Below, piece after piece: positions 22,254 to 30,314 of a stretch of 30,314 nt of DNA (its first letter is position 1; each line of letters begins with the position of its first letter). Source of the DNA: Vitrella brassicaformis (taxonomy: Eukaryota; Sar; Vitrellaceae); NCBI GenBank assembly GCA_001179505.1, contig CDMY01000562.1:229542-259855 (forward strand), in the 5' to 3' direction. Made by a program: the position numbers and the translations under genes. Below the pieces are notes generated by a model that worked only from the letters and a program-made list of their open reading frames with translations, was not told where the DNA came from and did no database searches.

Positions 22254-22445
22254 GATGCCGACAACCGAATGAGCGTCGGAGACAACAATACGATAACAGC
22301 AACTCTTATAACTTGCCAAGTTTTGATGCGCTAAACGGTTTGCATGTCGCTGCAATGGGGGCGTCTCGCAGCTCTTGCCGTCTTTGACGAAGGGACCGGA
22401 GCGACTGGTCTCCAGCATCACCTCTCAGCCACCGAGCCCACCACA
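22254..22445. promoter_or_regulatory. Divergent promoter, unrecognised gene and TPR gene
   Basis: The chosen ATGs are 192 bases apart. The stretch contains GTTTTGATGCGCTAAACGG at 22318-22336. A similar GCTAAAAGGTTTG lies at about 24353-24365, just before the membrane-protein gene. Alternative ATGs exist on both sides (22418 minus, 22344 plus); using both would make the coding regions overlap. Confidence 0.4.
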
Positions 22446-23451
22446 ATGGCCGTCAGTTCTCAGCGGAGCGTCATGGAGATTCAGCACCAGATCCGCCGCA
22501 CCGCCGATGAGACCAGGAGCTACATCGACGACCTCTACCAGTGGCAGGAGGACTACAGGAAGGCCCCAAAGACCAAACACAAGGTGGACAACCCCTTCAA
22601 GCACGCCGCCACTGCCCCGCACAAGGACAACCAGGGCGAGGCGGAGGGGGAGGCGCGTCAGCTGCAGCGCGACAAGGCCGACATGAAGGCCTACTACGCC
22701 GCCTGGGACAGATGGGCTGACCAAGAGGCAGAGAGGCTTGACCGAGACTCCGGGGCTGACCAACGGGCGGCCACGACCACCACCAGCCACCACGCAGGCA
22801 GTGCGTTTGTGAAGGAGAGGACGGAGTCCGCTAAGGGAGGCAGGGGCAGCCCATGAAGGTGCAGATCGGCAAGGGCGGAGGGCCTGGGTTGGCCGTCCGC
22901 CGCACTCTGCTCTCGTCGGCCCTCGAGAAAAAGGCCAAAGGCAACGAACTCTTCAGCAGAGGCGACCACCGGGCAGCCCTCGACGACTACACTAGCGCCT
23001 TGGGCCTCCTGCAGTCCTATGGGCAGCCCAACACGACGTCGGCCGACCGCAGCGCAGAGATCTTATCGGCTGAGCGGACCCTCCTGCTCAACCGGGCGTC
23101 GTGCTATCTCAAGCTGCACCGATACAGAGAGGCCGTCAGCGACTGCGGTCGCTGACGGCCGCTCTCACACACACGGAGGACGCCACGGCTTCGCCTGAGG
23201 ACCGCTCGGCGGCCATGAAGGCGCACTACCGCCGAGGAATCGCCTGTGCGCGTCTGCACCACTGGCGCGAGGCGTGTGGGGACCTGCTGAAGGTCGCCAT
23301 GTGCAGCCCTGTGGATGGTGATGGTGAGATGGCCGCCAAGATGAAGAGAAAGGCCCGGGGGCTGGTCAAGGAGTGCATATCGGAGTATCGGAGGCAGAGG
23401 GCCGGCGAGTGGAAAAGACAGAAGGAGGCGTGGAGGGACAGGGAGACATGA
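22446..23451 (+). CDS. RPAP3/SPAG1-like TPR co-chaperone, frame interrupted twice
   Basis: TPR adaptors of this type bring HSP90/HSP70 to clients such as axonemal dyneins and RNA polymerase. The reading runs in three frames: 22446-22808, about 22865-23140, and about 23145-23451. First comes a segment with YYAAWDRWADQEAERLD, like the short Trp-Asp segment before the TPRs in RPAP3/SPAG1. Then come TPR helices (KAKGNELFSRGDHRAALDDY; TLLLNRASCYLKLHRYREA; AMKAHYRRGIACARLHHWRE) and a basic helical tail. The first change can be explained by a 56-base intron, 22809-22864 (GTGAAG..GTGCAG). The second, near 23140-23155, could be a 44-base intron (23135-23178, GTCAGC..GGAG), but that would remove half of a TPR, so a one-base loss is as likely. 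A pseudogene or sequence error is possible. An upstream ATG lies at 22344. Confidence 0.7.
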
Positions 23452-24407
23452 CTGATGATTGTGTGACACTGTGTGGGTTTCTCTCAGAGTGTTGATTGCT
23501 GGTGAGACACTTCCTTTTTCATCCCCAATCAAGTATGGCCTTCTGGTATGTGCGGCTGCGGCTCCACAGACAGGAGCTTTCGCCCGTGTGTGTGTGTGTG
23601 TATTGCATCTTGGACTGATTCTTTGATCCTCCATTGATTTGTCCGTTTGCTCCTCTCTCGTGGGCGGATGCACATGCACAGATTGGGTTAGGCATTCACT
23701 CTCACATTGAAGAGCAGACCCACACACCTTTCAGTCAGTCCCTCTACCAGTGGAGGTCGTCGTGATGGGACCATTGAAGAGACCGTTGCACTGCACTCAC
23801 TCACTCCCCTCTATGGCCATCACTGTCTGTCCTACCAAACCCACGCTGCCTATGCTGCACTCACTGCACACCGATGGAGCGATGGATGGCTGTGTGCACC
23901 AGAGAAGATGAGATGAGATGGACCTGAGTGACGAAGTAAGGCCACACACTCACAAAAAAGGCAGTGCTGCAGTGACTGCAGCAGATAGAGCCAATCACTC
24001 ACTGTAATCAATGCCACACTTCACCTCTGACTGACTCAGTCTGACTGACTGACTGACTGACACCAGCAAGACAGACAAGACAGGCTAGGTAGGCTGCTCG
24101 AGAGAAAAGAAGCAACTCCGCTCCCTCCCTCCCTCCCTACTTGTGGGATCCATGGGATCGGTGGGATGGGATCGCAAAGTCAGTCGGTGGTGGAAAGCCG
24201 CGCAGGGTTTCTGGCGAGGGGTGAAGGGTTTTGGCGGTTTTACGGAACGTCAGGTCGGTGGCACAATCAACGAACGACACGCAGCAGGAATCACCCGGGG
24301 AAGGGTTTTGATCTGCGAGGAGAAGAGGGTGAAGAGGGAAGGGCATTAACACGCTAAAAGGTTTGAGGAGTGAGAGTGAGCGAGTGAGATGGGGAGGTTA
24401 CTCTTCA
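23452..24407 (+). other. Intergenic region before membrane-protein gene
   Basis: No gene is seen in about 955 bases. There are (TG)n at about 23587-23600, CTGA repeats at about 24033-24061 and CTCC repeats at 24119-24139. The last 200 bases carry GAGGGGTGAAGGGTTTTGG (24216-24234), a second GGAAGGGTTTTGATC (about 24300-24314) and GCTAAAAGGTTTG (about 24353-24365), which may form the promoter of the gene starting at 24408. Confidence 0.55.
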
Positions 24408-25860
24408 ATGAACGCAGACGCTTCTGTTCCCTCGATGGTCAGTCAGATCCACTTAATGAAGCAAGCAGCGGAGAGGAGAGCCGATACTGATTATTCTTCT
24501 GTCTGTCTGTCCGCCCGTTTGTCTGTGTGTGTGTCAGCGGATTGTGTGTTCACCTCGGTAGCCACTCTTTTCGGCCTTGCGCTGATTGTCATTGCCATTG
24601 TGCAAGGTGCGCTCTCATACAGACTATCCGCCCTTTCCTCTCACGGCATCAACATACCTCGTGCCTGCCTTCCATTCTGTGTGTGGTGTGTGTGTGTCAG
24701 TGCCGTTGTCGCCGGCGCCATGGGGCATCTACCACATGTGTTTCCTTGCTGTCGGCGGCCTGTTGTGCCTCACGGTGTGCATATCGTCGGTCAAGCACGC
24801 CGAGCTGACGCCCACGGTCCTGGCGATATACGCCTGCATCAACACGGGCCAGATGCTCGGGTGGCTCATTCTCTTGCTCATGGACCTCGACAACAACAAT
24901 GAGCACGAGGTGGGCTCGGGTGGGGCTTGCCATCCCATCTGACACACACAGACGGGCGCATCGACGGCAGCACTCGTGCGTGTGTTTTTGGGACATTCAG
25001 GTGCACAAGGACGATGTGATCTACTATGGGGTGGCGGCCTTCTGCCTCGGCGTCTTGAGTCTGTGGACAAAGGTGGCCTACAAGCAGGAGGACGACGCAG
25101 TGTCGATGAGGCAGCTCCAGGCGGCCAACGTCAGAGGGCCCTGCTGCCTGGCCTTCTTCAACTTCTATGTGGCCGTGTGCGGCATCTGGCTGTGGATGAT
25201 GGCCGTGCCCACCATCAACGAGACCGACCTCACCCACAACGCACCCGTGGCTGTGTACGAGCACATCGTCACGGGGGTGCTGCTGTTCGGCTCGTCGCTG
25301 CTCGCTCTGACGCTGCTCTTCAAGTCCTGGGCCGTCCACTGCTGCTCCACCTTCTTCCTACTCCTCTGGAGCGTTGCACTCGCCGTCTTCGCCCTGCTCA
25401 CAGGTACCTACCTGCAGACAGACAGACGCATGAGCGAGCAGAGCACCCAACCCAGAGAGAGCACCCAACTCAGAGAGAGGGAGCGAGCCAACCCTCTCTC
25501 TCTCTGCCTCTCTCTGTCCATCCATCCGTCCATCCCTCAGGTGTGAACTTCGGCATTGAGGGTCCCAACATGTTCCGGTATCGGTCGCCCGACGGTCCCG
25601 ACAAATACGCGACGTGGACGTACGTCCTGTCGTCGGTGCCGCTGTTCCTCTGCTTCCTCTTCCAACTCTGCCTCGTCAAGCGCCGCCCACAGCCGTGCGA
25701 CGACATCAAACTCACCTCTAACATGGACCGCGGACCACGGGGGAGGGGGAGGGGGAGAGGGCGGCGGGAGTCTTATGTGATGAGCGAGCCAGACAACGGG
25801 TATGGTGGCTACGACGTGAACGGGGCCAACGTCTATGGCAAGAGAATGGACTTCGTCTGA
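24408..25860 (+). CDS. Eight-TM membrane protein, unrecognised
   Basis: Exons 24408-24606, 24701-24909, 25001-25403 and 25541-25860 give 376 residues. Predicted membrane helices fall near residues 46-65, 74-96, 103-127, 143-160, 184-205, 223-243, 247-270 and 297-315. They form two sets of four, separated by a polar loop at about 161-183 (KQEDDAVSMRQLQAANVRGP). An NET sequon lies between helices 5 and 6. The C-terminal tail has an RG-rich run (RGPRGRGRGRGRR) and a Gly/Tyr/Asn-rich end (GYGGYDVNGANVYG). A TCTG-rich stretch in exon 1 (24501-24540) is read as coding here; it could hide a tiny intron, but 32 bases seems too short. I cannot assign a family; a transporter or tetraspan-like role would be a guess. 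Confidence 0.8.
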
Positions 25861-26952
25861 TCAGATCTGATTGAGGGGGGTGCCATGGGGGGGAGGGTGA
25901 GGAGAGGGGCATGTGGTTGGTTGGTTTGTGTTTTGGTTGTGCACACTTTGGTTGTGTGGCGTTTTTGGGGGGAATGAGCTGGGTCGGGTGTGGGGTGGGG
26001 TGATGCACCCATTCATTGCAATATGTGTTGGTTTTGATATGGCTGCCAGGCTTGTCTGTCGGTCGTTGCATTATCTGTGAGGGTGGAGCGGAGCCTGCTG
26101 AAGGCTGTTCTGTCTGATGCATGTGGGTGTGCTCGTGCGTGTGGGGGAGGGGAGAGGAGGTGTTGTGTCTATCAGCCGCCCATGTGGTGCTCGGCTGACT
26201 ATCGCTGGCTTGTGTGTGCCGATCGGCAACGGCTTGTGTGGTGTGTGCCGATTGGCAAGAGGGAAGCAACAGGTACTTGTCAGTCTTTTTTCACAGTGCC
26301 TGCCCTGCCGGCCCGACACCCGCCCTCTCTCTCTCTCGCTCTCCCTCTTTCTCTCTCCCTCTCCCTCTCTGCCTGCCTGTATGTGCGCGCCCATCCTCCC
26401 TCCCTTCGTTTCTTGTGGCCTTCCTGTTTTGTGTCACTTTGTGTCTGTCTGTCAGCCGGTCAGCCGGTCAGCTTATTCAAGGGTGAGGGTGGGCGGCCGG
26501 TGTGAGAGATCGCTTTACTAGTAGATCCTGCCTGCCTGCCTGCCTGTCAGACAGCCGCACACACACCTGTGCCGCACGAACGTGTGTGCCGGCGTGCGTG
26601 TGGGTGTCTATGACTGACTGCCCGACGTGTGGGGATGGGGAGGCGGTGGTGGTGTGCCCAGCTAGCTAGCTAGCTAGCTACTGACTACACGCAGTCCCGG
26701 ACGGACGCATGCCATGCTATGCGTATTTATTTGTGTGATCAATGGATGGACGGACGGACGGACGGACAGACGGATGGGCGAGTGGGTTGCAATGAGACAG
26801 GTTGAGGTGCTTTAGGGTCTCGGCCTGACATTGATTGCGATCATTGCGTGGTGTGGTGTGGTGTGGGGCTGTGTCTGACATTGTATCAACAAACATCGGT
26901 GAGAAGGTAGGGTTTTTCTTCGGGGTCTCTCCTGCTCAGCTCGATAAGCTTA
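25861..26952. other. Convergent intergenic region with microsatellites
   Basis: Nearly 1.1 kb lie between the stop of the membrane protein (plus) and the stop of a small gene (minus). The sequence is G/T-rich at first, then has CTCTCC runs (about 26327-26370), TGCC repeats (about 26528-26547), a self-complementary AGCT run (26660-26680) and GGAC repeats (about 26751-26770). The open frames at 26071-26521 on both strands are repeat-driven with no family features, so I call no gene. Confidence 0.6.
26660..26680. repeat. (AGCT)n self-complementary tetranucleotide repeat
   Basis: Five tandem AGCT units plus one base. The unit is its own reverse complement, so the tract can pair with itself as a hairpin or cruciform. 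It is the only such tract I noticed in the window; other tetranucleotide runs are GACA, GATG, GGAC, CTGA and CTCC types. Confidence 0.9.
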
Positions 26953-27491
26953 TCACGCCTGGGTCGCGTGCAAGGCCATTGCCTTGTCGCGGCGCTCCCG
27001 GTATCTGTCGAAGAGGATGTCTGCGGCCTGCTGGACGTCGTCTTTGGTGCGGCCGTTGAGTCGGTGGGAGAAGTGGGTCTTGATGGCCTGGGCCGTCCAC
27101 ACCTCCAGGAACAAGTCGAGCACGCCGTTCTCCTTCTCCTTCAGAAGCAGACCTGATCGACCACACCCGACCGATTCATCCGTTGATCGAGTGTGCGTGT
27201 GTGTGTGTGCGCGTGAGTGTTGGGCTTACGCGAGCGCGCAGGCAGGTCGTCCGGCATGGGCATCGTGTACCCGAGCACACCGTAGATGGCACCTCCATGA
27301 AGGGAGGCAGCAGCAGCAGCAGCCCCCGGCGCCTCAACTCCCCCTGCACCACCATCACCAGCCGCATTGGCCGCACCACACAGCCCTCCTGTCCTCTCAC
27401 CAGGCTGTGTGTCGCTGTGGTTCATCTCGTCCAGCTGCCGGTGGAGCGACGAGAGGCAGCCTGACATACACACATACAACAGAGAGTGCAT
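26953..27491 (-). CDS. Small helical protein, unrecognised
   Basis: Exons 27230-27491 and 26953-27152 give 153 residues. The C-terminal exon is protein-like and helical (ENGVLDLFLEVWTAQAIKTH, then DDVQQAADILFDRYRERRDK) and ends at TGA followed directly by TAA. The first exon contains HRQLDEMNHSD, a Gly/Ala-rich linker with an alanine run, and IYGVLGYTMPMPDDLPARS. The start is uncertain. The ATG at 27491 leads into a repeat-like stretch that could be intron ending TATGTCAG at about 27459, in which case another exon lies upstream. I recognise no family. Confidence 0.65.
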
Positions 27492-27927
27492 GTGTTTGTG
27501 AAGGATGGGTGGCTTGCCTGTGGTGTGGTGGTGGGTCAGGCAGTTGGTCAGGCAGGTGGCGGATCAGAGAGCTGGTTGGAGGGATGCGATGCGCAGCACC
27601 TGTCGGCCAGCCTGACAAGACAAAGGGATACATACAATGAATGCATCAAACGATGACACAGCATCTCCATGCAGGTGTTGAGGTCACCAGGATGGTCGTG
27701 GTCTACAAGACCGCAACGGCGCGATGGAGATGCAGGGCCAGATCTGGCAGGCGGTCGGTCGGTTATGGGTTTGACGGAGAGCCTAAGCCCGGCACACTCT
27801 GCGGGTTAAGGTCGCAGGATCTCCATGCGTGCGGATCTTGCTCTCAGACTGTTGCTTTCTGTTGCAGCCGCGTGGAGAGAACTGATTGACTGACGACGTC
27901 GATTCATTCATCATCGCATCGCTCGGG
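27492..27927. promoter_or_regulatory. Divergent promoter region, small helical gene and SET gene
   Basis: About 435 bases lie between divergent starts. A possible missing 5' exon of the minus-strand gene could fall here. The plus strand near 27700-27870 is less repetitive than the introns, and frames on both strands are open for about 250 bases, but neither shows family features. I looked for a tRNA B box and found none. Confidence 0.4.
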
Positions 27928-29334
27928 ATGGCTGCGCCATATGCTGGTGGTGCTGCTGCTGTCGTTGGTGCTGATGCCTTTAATGAGCTGGACGAGTATC
28001 GGCCGTTCACATCGGCGTATGACTTCTCCATCGTCCATCACCCCAACAAGGGCAAGGCCGTGCGGGCCAAGAGAGCCTTGGCCAGTGACTACGACGTCCT
28101 CATCGAGATCCCGCTGGTGTGCTGGCCGCTCCACATGTTCTCATCAGCGGCCAATGAGTCTCAGAGTCTGTCCATCCCGTGGTGCGAGCAGTGCCTGAAG
28201 ATCCTTCCTGACAAGACAGCTGATGAGGCTGGGGCTCCTTTATTCTGCAGTGTGACCTGTGAGCAGCAGGGTGGGCAATGGGTCAAGATGATGCAGAAAG
28301 GGGCTCTGGCACGACTGAGGGGCTGGCAGCGAGAGCATGGCAAGGACAGCCCCGTCACTGTTGAGGCCGTTGCTCGGTGCATTGCGCGTGTTGCCGGAAC
28401 GACCTGCCAGCTGCTGCCGTCGCTCAGGGACGATGGCAGAGCGGCCGAGGGGGATGCGCTGCGGGCGGCCTTCTCACTCGCATGCCGCCCCTTTGAGCGT
28501 CTTGTGGCGCCACACACAGCAGAGGTCGCAGGTTTGGCTGATACTAACGGATAAAAGAGACAGAGTTGAGAGGTGCAATGCATTCGTATGTGTGTCTGTC
28601 TGTCTGTCTGTCTGTGTGTGTCTGTGTGGTGCACGCAGATTTTGACGTGTCGAGTGCCACGGCATTGCTGTCGGGGGAGTTGCGAGGGGCCATTGCAGAG
28701 CACCTGAGCGACGAGGAGCTGACGGCCACACTCGTGAGCTCCGATACGGTGTCTTTGCTGCTGGGTCAGCTGATGCTCAACGCCCAATCGCTGACCATCG
28801 CTGCATTTGTGCCCCAGTGTGAAGGCCTCTGTGTGCTCAAAGCAGCTGGTCGGTCAGTTAAAACAGGAGAGGCACACGGAGAGGGAGGGGGGAGGGAGGG
28901 AGGCATTGTCGCTCGGAGCTCACTTGAGCCATTCAGCCATCTGTGTGTGTGTGTGTGTGTGTTTGTGTGTGTGTGCAGGTGTGTGCGTCCTTCAGAGCAG
29001 CTTCAACCACTCGTGTGTGCCCAACTGTGCGGTGGGCAGCCTCAAGGAAGACTCCACACTGACTGTCACCACACTGAGAGAAGTATGGACCTACCTAAGC
29101 CATCGAAGATAGGGGAGATCAACTCCTGCGCACTGCACTCCCGCTGTGTGTGGTGTGGTGTGCGGCCAGATAAGTGCCGGTGAGGAGCTGTGCATCTCGT
29201 ACATCGATTGCTCTCTGCCTCTGGCGAGTCGGCAGGAGAAGCTGATGCACTACTTGTTTGTGTGCGAGTGCCCCAAGTGCCTCGAGCAACGCGGGATCCA
29301 GCTAGAGGGCCATAAGGCACAGACGTCAAGCTAG
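27928..29334 (+). CDS. SMYD-type SET-domain protein methyltransferase
   Basis: Exons 27928-28531, 28639-28848, 28979-29082 and 29170-29334 give 360 residues, phases consistent. The SET domain is split around an insert. Its start is near FSIVHHPNKGKAVRAKRALA (about residues 32-52). A small zinc cluster follows, WCEQC..LFCSVTC, resembling the MYND half of SMYD proteins. The core motifs are SSFNHSCVPNC (the NHSC.PN cofactor-binding motif) and ISAGEELCISYIDC, and the post-SET zinc knuckle is CECPKC near the end. These are the defining features of SMYD lysine methyltransferases, which act on histones or cytosolic proteins with S-adenosylmethionine. Length is near the low end for the family. The first in-frame ATG is 27928. 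The donor at 28532 (GTTTGG) is weak but demanded by frame. Confidence 0.9.
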
Positions 29335-29684
29335 GAGTGGGGGTGACGGATGTGATTGACATCCGGGAAGCTTTCGTGTGTGTATAACTATGATGTGGAC
29401 AGAGTGCGGGATTTCGCTCGCTGCCTTGGGTCTAAGGGCGGCCACCGATGGATGGATGGATGGATGTCAGGGATGGATGTCTGTCCGGTCCATGGCTGAC
29501 TGCTAGGTACACTTTCCTTTCCGCACAGACAAACTGACAGACAGCCATTCCATTCCATTCACACTAGTTACCACAGCCAGCCAACCAGACGGTCCATGCG
29601 TCCTGCCCCGTATCACCCACACACCACACCCCCACCCATCGCCCCGTCCGGCTGGCTACACGGCTGTCGGCCCGGCCCCATCAA
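29335..29684. other. Convergent intergenic region
   Basis: About 350 bases lie between the stop codons of the SET gene (plus) and SF-assemblin (minus). It has a GGAT repeat at about 29449-29466 and pyrimidine-rich CATTC and CCAC stretches. Both 3' UTRs should be here. No gene is seen. Confidence 0.6.
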
Positions 29685-30314
29685 TCATTCGATTTGTGCT
29701 GCGTCGTTGAGTTTGGTGCACGTCTCCTCGAGCAGCCGCAGCAAAGTCTCCTCCGTAGCCTCACGCTCCTGACGCTCCTGTGGGTAAGCATAGGATACGT
29801 GTGTTGACAAACAACCAGCCGAGAGGGGGAGGGGGAGGGGGAGGGGGAGTGGAACGGAATGGCATGTGTGTGTTGGTCAATCGGATGTGCGGTTCGGTGG
29901 GGTAGGTGCGTACCAGTGCGATTTCGTGCCTGACTTTGGCGACTACGTCCTCGACCAGCTTGTACACTTCTTCCTCCATGACCCTCCTGCAGCAGCAATC
30001 AATTGAGACACACACCGCAAGTAGAAGTTGTGTGGCATGTGTGTGATGTGACGTGACATGACGTCCACCCACTCCCCCACCTGGCATGTTCCTCGTCGTG
30101 CAGCTGCTGCCGCAGCCGACTGATCTCATCCATGGCGCTGCCCAACAAACTGAGATACAGAGGGGGAGGGAGGGAGGGAGGGATGGTGTGGTGTGGTGTG
30201 TGGAGCGTTGATTGCTCGCTCTCCTGTCTCATAAACAAAATCCGTCTCTCCCCTTTCACTGCTGCACTCCTTTCCCTCATTGTTTCCCGACTGACCGACC
30301 GTTGTTCCATGGCC
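29685..30314 (-). CDS. SF-assemblin (striated fibre protein), 3' part, cut by window end
   Basis: Coding exons, 5' to 3': from beyond 30314 to 30300, then 30081-30149, 29914-29986 and 29685-29777; phases agree. The visible protein is a continuous charged coiled coil (AMDEISRLRQQLHDEEHAR, then VYKLVEDVVAKVRHEIAL) ending in EREATEETLLRLLEETCTKL, a close match to the conserved C-terminus of SF-assemblin/beta-giardin proteins. These form 2-nm filaments in striated fibres at basal bodies; in apicomplexans they link the centrosome to budding daughter cells. The exon at the window edge is inferred from phase: ATGGAACAACG followed by GTCGGT joins in frame to LLGSAMDE. The N-terminal half lies outside the window. 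Confidence 0.82.

Noticed and set aside
24216-24365. GGGTTTTGG-type sequence as an internal telomeric repeat
   Set aside because: It is not tandem and does not match the TTTAGGG unit expected for this group; the copies lie upstream of genes instead.
26071-26521. Overlapping frames on both strands in the 26 kb intergenic region
   Set aside because: Composition follows the CTCTCC and TG repeats, with no splice-consistent extension and no recognisable domain.
27641-28031. tRNA or small coding gene in the divergent promoter
   Set aside because: No A or B box or cloverleaf could be found, and the open frames on both strands lack a supported start or homology.
28836-28930. Reading the SET exon through into GEAHGEGGGREGG
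   Set aside because: The sequence is a purine-repeat intron; splicing at 28849 to 28979 restores the SET motif GVCVLQSSFNHSC.
1-30314. Transposon, retroelement or CRISPR-like array
   Set aside because: No terminal repeats, transposase or reverse transcriptase motifs, or spaced repeats were seen; all arrays are simple microsatellites.

Overview
The window is eukaryotic nuclear DNA: nearly every gene is cut into many short exons, with GT..AG junctions (two GC..AG) and introns of roughly 50-190 bases rich in (TG)n, (TCTG)n and (CATC)n. The organism is probably an alveolate with a secondary plastid, most like a chromerid alga (Vitrella-type). This is inferred from a precursor with signal peptide plus an 'SAFVP' plastid-targeting junction, a starch/glycogen branching enzyme, a large helical-repeat organelle-RNA-binding-type protein, and an SF-assemblin (striated fibre) gene. 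No species identification was run.

Layout: 1-759 non-coding repeats; 760-5166 (-) branching enzyme, 19 exons; 5630-7038 (-) longin-domain R-SNARE-like protein with a long C-terminal extension; 7553-12311 (+) TKL-type protein kinase with a long disordered N-terminus, 20 exons; 12928-13398 (-) small plastid-targeted one-TM thylakoid-type protein; 13543-14484 (+) small tail-TM protein, divergent from the previous gene; 14887-20252 (-) 1426-residue helical-repeat protein, 12 exons; 20593-22253 (-) unrecognised 356-residue protein, 8 exons; 22446-23451 (+) RPAP3/SPAG1-like TPR co-chaperone with apparent frame breaks; 24408-25860 (+) eight-TM membrane protein; 26953-27491 (-) unrecognised 153-residue protein; 27928-29334 (+) SMYD-type SET methyltransferase; 29685 to past the end (-) 3' part of SF-assemblin.

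For the multi-exon genes, exon phases were checked by hand. For all but the TPR gene they close into an uninterrupted reading frame to a stop codon, so those models are strong in their interiors; start codons are weaker. Genes lie on both strands, with four divergent pairs sharing short promoters (about 145-515 bases). I see no operon-like functional cluster; the neighbours look like unrelated housekeeping genes (starch, trafficking, signalling, plastid, cytoskeleton).

The most unusual observations are a SNARE whose zero-layer arginine is glutamine and which carries about 175 residues beyond its membrane anchor, repeated short motifs in the kinase N-terminus, microsatellites locked in orientation to the transcribed strand at intron acceptors, a 17-base microexon, and two same-direction frame breaks in the TPR gene. 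I found no mobile element, CRISPR array, rRNA or tRNA.
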